From positions 10,429,963-10,493,962 of the forward strand of contig NC_060887.1 in NCBI RefSeq assembly GCF_014805685.1: 64,000 bases of DNA. The letters run 5' to 3'. The DNA comes from Silurus meridionalis (taxonomy: Eukaryota; Chordata; Actinopteri; Siluriformes; Siluridae). This document shows, one piece after another, positions 28,389-40,822 of the stretch. Both the position numbers and the translations under genes were made by a program. The notes beneath the pieces were generated by a model that was not told the DNA's origin, searched no databases, and saw only the letters and a program-made list of their open reading frames with translations. Position 1 is the first letter of the stretch; the number at the start of each line of letters is the position of its first letter.

Positions 28389-31004
28389 ATGGCAGATGCA
28401 GAACTGCAGACTTTCACGTCTATAATGGACGCGCTCGTGCGCATCAGCGTGAGTATATCCCTCTCTATTTATCTATAGGCATCTCTGTATATCTATATTC
28501 ATATCATATCTCTCCTTTTCTCTGCTTTCGATTTTGGGGTCTTTGGGGATGCTTATATCATCATGCATCACCGTGAGATTATTGGGCCGCTGCATGCATC
28601 TCACCAACAGCTATATTTATCAGCGAAAGCGTCTCGGGGGCGCGCGTGCGCGCTCGCGCTCTCTCTTTATTGCGCTTAAAAAAAAAGAAAAAGGTGTATA
28701 TCCGGTTAAGCGGAATATATGCACTTCGATGGCGTGTCAGGCCTCATCACATTATAACTCATCACAGCATTCTACACGTGCACGTGTTTTTTACCTGAAG
28801 AAGTCCGACACCATTTGGGTATTTCAAGACAAAAGCCGAGAGAGGGATGCGTGCGCGACCGGGACGTGTTGCTATAGTGACGGACGGTACGACGAAAAAG
28901 AGGGGAGGGGGGAGGGGTTAAAAGGTGAATATTATACACCTTATAAATACCAAATTATAATAAATAATATAACTACATATTAGGTAAAAACAACAACAAC
29001 AACCCCAAAACAATCGTTGTGTCGTATTTTAAATAAATCCTATGGGTTGTACCATCTAGGACTGTATACAACCGTGATTACAGTGACAGTAACCCAAACC
29101 ACAAACTCCTCACTCTAAACCGTAACCACTAACCCCTAATCTATAACTGTAACCCCCTAACCCCTAACTCCCCTCCTAACCATAACGCTAACTCCTAAAC
29201 CACTTAAATTAAGAGGATTTTTTTATTAGCACTTCCAGATTACATCGTATTCGTCACGCAATGTGTTATTTGATTAAAAACTGTACAGAAGCATACTATA
29301 GGCTATCCAATTTGCCCTCAAAATACTTTGACTTGCATGTCTCAATAAGCATATAATATCCTCGAAGGGTAGAGAAGCTCCACCATATCACTGTATAAAT
29401 GGGATACAGTTGTCAGGCAGTATTTCAGTTAAATAACTATACAAAGAAATCATCCTATGTGATGAATCTGTTCTGTGAATGTTGCATCACTTGTATTGGT
29501 CGGCTATTTGTAGTTTCACAACTGTCCACAATTTGCACAACATTCATCCACAACTGTCCACAGTTTTTGCTCCAGCAGTAAGGCAAGCAAAGTCATACTG
29601 CTGAAGTGTCTGATCTTTGTCTAGTTCTTCACCTCAAAGCTCAATTCACTCACACACACTGGAGAGGAAACATTTCGCGGAAATTAGCGAAAAGAGGAAA
29701 TGTTTGTTCACAGCTCGCATTCGGTCCAGTACACGTTGCACGTTGAGTGTTGCTTTAAAAAGACAATTTGAATTTCTCAAACTGATTCTGCTCCCTTTCT
29801 TTTTTTATTTCATTTTAAAAGAAATGTCTGGCCTTCAAACCGGGTCATGCATCTGTCTCGCTACACCTCTGCTGCGTTAACACTGCTACATGCCGACACA
29901 CACAATAGGCCATGTGTCTGTTCTAACAATACAAATATGGCAAGAATAGTCAAACACTAGATTTGCCATCGCTCCCACCCTCATTAAATGGCATAGATAA
30001 CAAAATTAGACATATACTAAAAAACAATGGATTATTGTGCTATATTTAGTATTTTTGATTCCTCATCCCGTACTGGGAATATGAAAGAGGACAAACCTGA
30101 CGTAAAAGGGTTGTTTATACGTCTCCTGCATTGGTGGTTGGGGTGATAATGAAGATATAAAAAAAGACTTAAACATGGCAAAGAAAACAAGCTCAAGTCC
30201 CTGTTGGTTTGGAATGTAAGAAAGTTCAACTGAACAGCAAAAATAAATTGAAACATCACAGAAAATGCACTTTTTTTTGACACTGGTGATAAATAACAAC
30301 CAAGAAAATTCTCTCTCTCTCTCTTTTGCTCTCACACATATACACACAGTCCAATATGAAGAGTATGGAGCGGGAGCTTCGCTGTCCGGTGTGTGAGGAC
30401 TTGGTGAAGCAGCCCATTGTGTTGCCGTGCCTGCACAGCGTTTGTGTGTTGTGTGCGGCGGAGGTGTTGGTGCACAGAGGCTACCCTCCCCCTGATCTCC
30501 CGGCCGAGCCCAACACGCCCACGTCCAGCCCCAGCACCCGCTCACCACGACATGCACGTCGACCGCCACCCAAAACTGACCGTCTTGAGCGGGTGCTCAA
30601 AACAGGTGTGTGTGTGTGTGTATGTGTGTGTGTGTGTGTATGTGTGTGTGTGTGTGTGTGTGTATATTTACAGCTACAGTCTAAATGAAATTGCTCCAGT
30701 TTTTGATGTAATATTAAAACGTGATGTAAAAATGTCTCTGCTGTACTTGCTAATTGTCTAATTAATAATCAGAACATTTATTTTTTTAAATAAAAATTAT
30801 ACAGCTCTTTCTTTCTCCTCCAATCTCTCTCTCTCTTTCTTCCTATCAGTATGTGGTACCTATCCTGGACGGAGGCGGAAAGACACAGTTCCTCTGAACA
30901 TGTTGTTTCCGTGTCCAACTTGTTGCCGGGATGTGGAGCTGGGAGAGCGAGGCCTTGCCGACTGTCTACGTAATCTAACACTGGAACGTATCATTGAGAG
31001 GTCG

Positions 31005-31069
<65 letters not shown>

Positions 31070-32248
31070 ACAATATTGTCTTTTGCAGTTTATCTTTGCA
31101 GTCAACTGTAATACAAAAAAAATTTTCCCCAAAAAATATTTTTATAAAAATCTAATGTAAGTAATGTAATAATATATATAATATCCAAAAATAGTCTATC
31201 AATAATGTTTTTGTGCCTATTGTTGCTGTTGTTAAAAAAGTTGTTTTCCAAAACACACACACACACACACACACACACATGCACACACGCACACACACAT
31301 GCACAAAAATAATTCCGGTTTCCTGGACGCATCAGATGTCTCTATAGCTGTTAATGACCCTGCGCTGAACATTTCCATTTCCTGAACACATTCTTTTTAA
31401 AGGTCTTACCAGATATTATAAAGATTTTATAAGAACTATTTCTTGGCAGGGTCAGATTTCTCTTTGTTAACTGTGTGACATTCTTCAAAAAGCAGGTTGC
31501 TACAAACCGGTTTTAGTAACATAGCAGAGAAGCTGAGCATTCTCTAAAAAATAAAAATCAATGCACAATGAGAAAAATGCTCTCAGACTGTGAGGCTTCG
31601 CTCACTGTTTTTCCTGGCAACAGCAGATAGAAAGTCCACGTAGCCCTCAATTCTTTATACTGACAAATGTACCTGTCTTTATATGGGCCAAAAACAGCCT
31701 TTCTAGACGGAAGATCACAGGCACACTTAATTAAAGATAAGCAAAGCAAAAAGGACTAAAAGAAAGGAAGAAAGAAAGTGTGCAGTGTGTAACGTTTAGT
31801 AGTGTGCTGATGTGGTGTTTTGTGTGGCTTTGATACGCTGAGGGATTGCAGCATGTGGAAACATCTGCTGAGGTCGTTCCTTTGCAGGGTGTTTGCTCAC
31901 ACAGACGTTTTAGACGACAAAGGAATTGAGAAAAACATATTATAGTACCATTTATCATGCGGAATATAAACACATTTGTATAGAAATCATTTATAGAAGC
32001 ATTTGAACAAGAAAGTTGGCTTGTAAAATTTAACCTTTAACCTCAAATCATGTAATTAGCAAGTAGTTACTGCCACTTTTAAATTTGTTTCATATGTATA
32101 TAATACTTACGTTTAAATAGCCTATTAATTGTCCCTGTGATTTCAGCTTTGTAAGAGCTAAACCTTTTATGGAGTTTTGTGGCCGTCATTAAATGCGAAT
32201 GCGTCAAACTGCTATATGCAAATCAGGTTTATGATTCAATAGTTTCTA

Positions 32249-32300
<52 letters not shown>

Positions 32301-35300
32301 GGTACAGACAGACAGTGAGTCTTGGCAGCATGGCTGTGATATGTCAGTTCTGCAAGCCCCCTCAAGCACTGGAGGCCACTAAAGGCTGTGCTGATTGCAG
32401 GGCTAACTTCTGTAATGAGTGTTTCAAGTTGTACCATCCCTGGGGAACCCCACGCGCCCAACACGAACATGTCCTACCCACACACAGTTTTAGGCCTAAG
32501 GTAAGCCTGTAAACATTAGCAGACTTCTAAAGGTTTGTGGTTATCACAAATCTATGGAACTGATTAATTATCTGTTAATACAAACCTTCTGCTCAGGCAA
32601 AATCAGATGATGATGTTATTCATTTTTTTTGTCTGGGCTCCTTAGTAGGAATATGCAAATTATTGCAATTATTTCCATGGTTCTAAGCGACCACTCTAGC
32701 ACTGACTGTTAAGCCGAGGAGAGTCTAGGTTAAACATCTTCCATATACAATGCACAATGAAAATATTTTTTTTGACCTGTTACTTGGGTAAAAATCATAT
32801 AGTTTTGTTCTTATTACTGTTTGTAGTTACTTTTCACTGTTAGTCCCTATAAATATTGTAAAGTTTGTCCTAATGTATTCCATCAGTGCAGTGTTAAATT
32901 AAAAATAAAAACATCAGAATGAAACCAAACAGATAAAATAAAAATGAAAAGGTAATTAGGTAAAGCTTAAATAATAGTAATAAAAGTAAATACTGAATTT
33001 ATTTTATAATTAAAGGGGTTTCAGAACTTCTGACTTCCATTATCTCTATTATGTAGATTTGCATGAGTATTCATGTCCTTGAACTTTTTTTTTTCTCAAG
33101 GGGATGGCCTCGTGATTGCTTCTGTCAGACAGTGTCTCTGAACTTACAGTAACACTGCTGCTTGCTCAAAATGTATTGCATCAGTACAGACTCCCTCTGA
33201 AAAAGCACAGCCAACTTTGAAAGGACAAATCATATGAATATAGAGATTATTTTTACAATATTTACTAAATATTTTTCCTTTAAACATTTATCAGAATTCT
33301 TTTAAAAAAATACCTATTTGTGTTAATCATGCTACAGATGCACTAGATAGAGATTGGGTTTAAAAAAAAAAACCTGAATATTTCTTTAATATTGGTCAGG
33401 TCTGCTGGGATATTAGTAGTCAGCAATAAATAAGGAGATAATGAAAGACACCTAATATATTTCTATTAGAAACTCCTGTGCTCGAGACCAGAAGGAATAA
33501 TGCATCTAGAATGTGTATTGTGTACAAATGCACATGCTTTTCTTCTTTAGCTTTTTCAGCTGTCTAATAAGAATAATGTTGATTTCTTTCATGTCATTAT
33601 ATAGAATGTTTTGATGCACCAGACTCTATGTGTTCATGTGGGATATTTAGAACACTTAAAATCTCTTTAATCTTTATTAAAAATATTTATGACCAAGCCT
33701 AGCTTTTTTTTGTCCAACATGACACTTTATATGCTTTAGCATAGGAAGCAACTTTGTGTCTTTCCATAAATATTGCGAGTAAAATCCAATGTATCATTAA
33801 AAACGCGAGTATAACATTAAATGATTGATATTGATTTAAAACCAAAAGCCATTCAAGAGCATTAAAACATCATTACACAAATGAATTATGTTCGAGAGAG
33901 GCATCGTACCAAAATAAGTTCATAAAAATAACACAATAAATACAAATAAATGGCATGTAATTATATTATAATTGTAATGTTATTTTGGTAATGAAGGGCA
34001 TTTCTGTATATCTCTCTCTCTTTTTCAGGTGCTGGTGTGTGTTGAACATGAGCAAGAGAGAATGCAGTTTTACTGCCGATCGTGTCAGCGTCTGTTGTGT
34101 GCGCTCTGTAAGCTTCGTCGTGTTCATAACGGGCACAAGGTCATGCCTATCACACACGCCTACCAGACGTTAAAGGTACTTCTTTAAAACCTGAAATACT
34201 TGATTAAGCAGTGCCTGTCATCTGTACACTCAATGTACATTTTAATCAATCGATTTAATAACCAACAATTAGCCTCAGTTAGTGCATCAGTTAAGCATCA
34301 GAACAGGGACCTCAGTAACTTTGAGCATGGCGTGGTTGTTTGGTACCAGTGAATAGCACTTCTACAGGTTGAAAAGCCTTCTTGTTATCGACCTGAAGGT
34401 TTTGGTGTGCACTGAATTGTGAGGTGCTTTTCTGCTTACCAAGGTTGTATTAGAGTTACTGTACTACTCTGGCTGTTCCGCCGGCTGATCTGCCACTCCC
34501 TGGATATGTGTTGTTTCTCGCACTATAAAGTGTAAACCCGAGAACACAGCTGTGCTTGAAAATCTATGGAGATCAGCAGGTTTTGAAATACTTCAGCTTA
34601 AGCACTAACAACAAAACAATCCCAACAGACCTGACTATGACTGGATATTTTTTGTTCTTTGCACTAGTCTCTATCAATTTCTAGATATCAGCAGATTTTA
34701 AATTATTCATACTGGCCTGTCTGCCACCACCAAACATACCAAAGTTACTAAAATCATACTTTTCCCCCACTCTGATGTTGGATGTATTCACAACAACAGA
34801 CTTTTTAAGACTTTAATAAAGTTTGAGTTCTTGTTTTAATGTTTACTTAAATTAAACATTCAAACTGTTACAGTATAATTTAGTTTTTTTGTATACTGCT
34901 TTAAACAATGGGCATTGTCACAAAACAGTTTTGCTGCGACATATAGGTTCAGGATATGCATTTTAACGTGCTGAGGAAAAACTCAGAAAGAGAATCAGAA
35001 TCAGAAATAGCTTTATTACCAAGTATGCTTACACACACAAGGAATTTGACTTGGGGTCAGGAGCTTCCAATCCATTCAATCAGACTCAAAAGGGAACCCA
35101 GTGATAGCAGATATTGCGATTATATATTCCTTGCTATGTGGTATATGGTCAAAATGTCTATCATGCTTATATGAATCTTAAAAATGAAATTAAATCTCAA
35201 AATTAAACTGCATTAGTAAAAATGCTATTAACTAAGGTACAGTCTCACTGTTGTCAGGTTTTAGAAAAGCACATACACTCATCATCCACTTTAAAAGGAA

Positions 35301-38300
35301 AACTTAAACACCTGGACATAGAAGCTGTTATCTAATGAGCCAATCATGTGGCAACAGTACAATGCATATAATAATGCAGATGCAGTTCAGGAGCGTTCAG
35401 AGTGTTTTTACATCAAACATCAGAATGTGATGAAAATGTGTGATCTCTGTAACATTGATTGTGACAAGGATGTTGCTACCTCGAGTAACTTCTGATCTCC
35501 TGGGAATTTCACACACAGGCACTTTTAGATTTGACACAGAACGGTGCAGAAAACAAAAAGGACTGAATGTCTAAGAGGGGAAACACCTTTCTAATAATAA
35601 CATTCAGAGGAAAAGATTGAGAGAAATCTATACAGAGTTTTTATATAAGAAATCCATATAGGTAGTAATGAGCAGGATCATGTTAAAGTGTGTTAAATAT
35701 GGATAAATCAGCGTTTATTATAACAAAAAAAAAAAAAAACTTACAAAGCTCTGAATGGATCATTATTTCTGTATTTTTTATTTGTAAACTGCAATACCAG
35801 TAACACAAACATTTATTCATCGTTCATCTTCCATATGCACTTTATCCTGTTCGGGGTTGATGCAGCAACACTATCCAGCACAGGCTCTTACAGCTCCAAA
35901 AGGTTTTAGATGAATGTCTGGGTACGATACTGTACACTGGCCCCTGTACACAAAGCCAGCTCCATTAATATATGGTTAACGTGGGTTGAAATGGAAGATA
36001 TTGAGTGACCTGCTATAGAGCTGTGACTACAACCCTACTGAACACCTTTGGGATGAACTAGAGCATTAACTAAGCCTCAGGCCGCCTCACCTTACATCAG
36101 TATTTGACTTTGCTAACCACAAATCTCCACAAGCACATTACAAAATATAGTGGAACATCTTTCCAGAAACATGATGCTTATTATAACAGCAAATGGGGAC
36201 TAAAAGTGAAATAGGATGTCCAAAAATACGTTTCTTATGGTCAGGTGTCCACAAACCTTTGTCCATATAATGCTAAAGTTGCAATGAAAGATATAGTTTG
36301 TTTTGCTTTGAGTGACTACATTTTGTGATTTTTATCAGGATAAAATTACTAAGCAGATGAACTACGTTCTGGCCCATCAAGAGCGAGTGCAGGCCCAGAT
36401 CACTCAAGTGGAGAGTGCCATCGCTCAGACCGAGGTAAATCTTTATATATTTGACATTTTATCACATGAAAACATTCAACCAAAATGTGCTGAATAGGTC
36501 AAAATAACTCATGATAAATTGGAAAATTAAAAAAAATCTTTTATAATGTTTTTCTTATTTTCACGTGAAAGTGAGATAAAGAAAAAGGTAACTGGTTTAT
36601 TGAATGTATGGTACAAGAAGTCATTTTTAGTCACTTGATCTCACTTTAATATTTGCACCTATACCTTATACACAGGTTCTAGCAAGAGAACCTCCTTGTG
36701 TCTATTTTTGCTATTAAAGGTTTATATACCCATAATCTACTGTATGTTGAGTTTTTAGGTAATTTGTATTGATATTATGCCTTAAAAGATGAGCTTTGTG
36801 ACCTCTAGGAACCTGTGTTATCATTCTATGCTGTAAACATTGAAAAAATGTATTTGTAAATGTATTTGTGCACTTAGGTGAACAGTGCCGTTGCTAAAGA
36901 GCAGCTGAATCAGTGTGTGAACAATATGTGTGAAGAGCTGGCTGAGCGACAGTCTTCTCTGATCAAAATCCTTGAGGAGACTCGTGTTCAAAAATCCGAA
37001 TCTCTGAACACACAACTTTCAGAGAAACAGAGTTTGCTGGACAATGCGGGGCTCGTCATGTACACCCAGGAGCTGCTGAAAGAAAATGACCAGCCGTGTT
37101 TCGTGCAGGCCGCCAGAATCACCCACAACCAGTGAGAGCATGTCTGGGTGTTTGTGTGTGTGCTTGGGAATACATTAATATGGCTAATACATTATGGAAG
37201 TTTTCAGTACGGTTATTACATAATTCAAACGTCACAGCTTGTGCTTGGTAGCTTCAGCATTGTACGTTTTATGAGCATGTGCTATTGGTTTTAACATGCT
37301 AGATCATTTCACCTTCAGTTAATTTAAAAAGAGTTTTTTTTTTAACTCAAAAAAACATGTAGTATAGACACAGTATACATTTTCTATTATATATTCTGTC
37401 ATTATCTATTCAAGTATATTTCCTTATTATTGTGTCATATCAATACATGTTAACATCAAACACTAGAATGAAGAAACATGTGATTTCTGTAAATTAAATT
37501 GTGGCATAGGTGTTGCTACAAGATGGCTGGTTTAAGTATTTTAGGAACTGCTGATCAGTCTCTAGAGTTTATACAGAATAGTGCAGAAAACAAAAAACAT
37601 TGAGTCAGTAACAGTTAGTAAAAAAGGCCTAGTGGAAACCTTTAACTGTATTTTTTTGAGCTCCCAGAAAGGAAATTGCTTCACGTTTATAATCACTCTA
37701 TACAACCGTGGTGAGCAGAAAAGATGTAACTGAATAAATAGTCACCTTTTTTGAACTCCACTTCATCTTTGATTATTTTTATTTAATAGCATGACCATTT
37801 GTATTTTATTACCAAATTATAATACAATAAACTCAAATATTTGGACGTCACTTGATATCTCAACCTAAAAATCTGGTGTTTATTAGTCACCAAAAAAACA
37901 GATGTTCATTTATCTAGACAGATTCATGTTGACATTTTGAGTCTTTATTTTCTGTTTCTTTGTGTCATGAACAGGTTGATTGCAGCCATAGAAAACCTGC
38001 AGCGCTTTTCCCTCTCGGCAGATCCCTCGTTCCGCCGTTACCATGTGGACATCTCAAGAGAGATCAAGCTACTCAGCAGCATGAATTTCATACAAGGTTG
38101 TTATTGAATCCACCAAACTTAATGCAATCTCAAAATCTCACTTATTTACAAACATCCTCACCAATATATGACATTCGTATAAGTTTTGATTGAGTTCACT
38201 CCTGTGTCTGCCATTTCGCTACAAAAAAATCACAAAAATCAAAGGCTTTTTTAACAAATATTTAAGATACATCTTCATGAGCTCTTATATGAACCTGCTC

Positions 38301-40404
38301 TGTTTTTATGTCTTTGTTGTACTATTTTGGTTAATTAGTTTTAGCTTTAGCTTTCAGGTTAATTAGAAGGTCTAGAAGAAGTGACTTAGTGTGTCGATGC
38401 ATTTTGCTGATTCAGTATTTCACTTCATTGTGACCATAGACTGTTTTTTTTTATACTTTCAAGTTAATTGCTCAGTCAAGGAATTTGGTCTGTTGATTCA
38501 GTGTGCTGATTTAGTATTTTACTTCACTGTGATTCAGTGTGCCCATATGTTGCCCTAATTTTGTTTATTGTAATGTTTGTGTCATTAATGGATTCAGTGT
38601 GCTGATTTGGTGTGTCGAGTTACAGAGCCAATTGAGTATTTTACATGTGTGATTATTAATCGTGCCGATTAATGTCGTGTGCGGATTAATTAATAATGTA
38701 ATTAATTAAATTATTCTGTATTTTGCTGCCTGTGTGAAAATTTTGTGTCCCGAGTCACTTTGACGTTTCAGCGTAATGGTTTGATGTGTTGATTCCTTGA
38801 TTCCTAATATATCAATTAAGTTTATTGCCGTTTCGCAATTAATTTTTTTAGTGTGATAATACAGTGTGATAATTTGGTGTGTCGATTCACTGTGATGTGT
38901 TAATTTGCTCAATTAAATGCGCTGATTCTGTTATGCTTCCTGTGTGATGACTGTGTATGCTAATTCAGTGTCATCATTCGGTATGCTTATTTTTATTATC
39001 TAATTAATTGCACTGATCCCGTGGGTTGATTAACCATTGTGAATTGATTTGCTGGGTTTCATGTTCAGCTACCTAAAAACATACTAGGAAACCTTTCTTA
39101 TGTTTCCTGCCACAGCTCCACTGGCCCCTGTAATCGACACCCAGAAGACTCTGGCCTATGATCACCTGTATCTGTGCTGGCGCCTCCCACAGGACTCAGC
39201 TCCTGCCTGGCACTACTCCGTGGAGTATCAGAGAAAAGATGGCAGGGATGGGCCTTTGTGGGGCGGAGTCAAATCCGAAGGCTCTGGAGGCCCCAATAGT
39301 CCTTGGCAGCGCATAGATGAGGTGGGCGGGACTAGTGCAGTGATTGACAGACTGGAGATGGACAGCGTGTATGTGTTGAGAGTGAGAGGCTGCAACAAGG
39401 CGGGTTTTGGCGAGTACAGTGAAGAAGTGTACCTACACACACCACCTGCACATGGTAACACACAATCTCAGTGACACCATCTTTACATTTTATTTCTCAG
39501 TACAGTATACATTCATGGGATATCAGTCATCCTAAACTCATTTTCTCAAATTCACTTCTGCACTTATTTTTCCATACCTTCATTTTTTTATCCATCCTTC
39601 GAATTGCCTTCCTGCCGCCTTTTTTTTTTCAATTTCTTCCATCTTTCTCTCTCAGTCTCTCTGTTCGGTAAATCATAGTCCTTCCTCACCCCGTCTCTCA
39701 AGGCCACTCTTTTTCCATTCATTCTTATGTTTCATTTATCTTCTCTTTCCTTCCATCTGCTTTTTGTCTGCTCCTGCTCTGACTTGTATTTCTGTGTCTG
39801 ATCCGGAATATATTAGCTGCTTGACCTTCTCCAAATCCTACTATATGTACAATGTCCCTACATTTATCTTTACCCTCCGTCCTTGTTTCCTCTCCTCCCC
39901 TTCTATGAATAATCCCTTTGTCCTTGTTTTACCTGTCTACTTGTCATATCTACTTTTTTTTTATTATTCCTGTCCTCCTTATGTTTGTTGTCCCCTTTCT
40001 CTCTGTTGGAATACGATCCCCACTACTCCTGTTCCCTACTCCTCCCCCGCTCTTCTGTCTTTCTCTCTCTTTCTTTCTCTCCTTCTTTCTAACTCTCAGT
40101 GCTGTCATTTTGTCTGGACTCTCGCTGGGGGCTCCATGCTGAGCGTGTGGCACTGGGTAAAGGGCAGACGTATGCCCGTAGTGTGCCTGGTCTGACTTTG
40201 CTGCAGGCCGCCGACCGCGCCCTCACTTCCTTTCATCTGACCTCTGACCTCCTTGTGGCAGACGTGTCAATCACACAGGGTCGTCACTACTGGGCATGCT
40301 CAGTAGAGCCTGGTTCTTACTTAGTCAAGGTGAACAGATTGGACAGCACAGATTTTTATTTAACATATATAAACTGTCATTGGTTTACACCTGTGTGTGT
40401 GTGC

Positions 40405-40446
<42 letters not shown>

Positions 40447-40670
40447 TGTGTTTAGGTTGGTGTTGGCCTAGAGACAAAGCTTCAGGAGTGGTTCCACTTA
40501 CCACAGGACATGGCAAGTCCACGGTAAAGCTGAGAAAATCAGTTCTGCTCACTATTTAAAATATATATTGTTGTGTTTTTCCATTTAAATACTTAGAAAA
40601 TAAATCAATAGAAAATTAGTCTGAAAATTTCTAATTATATATTTCTAATGATATTTGATGTGATGATGAC

Positions 40671-40712
<42 letters not shown>

Positions 40713-40764
40713 ATTTATAAAATATTATAAAAATCTTAATAAATAAAGTAAAATATTATATACA

Positions 40765-40822
<58 letters not shown>

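Noticed and set aside
30350..30605. Long Ser/Pro/Arg insert in the TRIM46 RING as an insertion anomaly
   Set aside because: A long insert between the RING metal-binding pairs is normal for TRIM46 and its close relatives.
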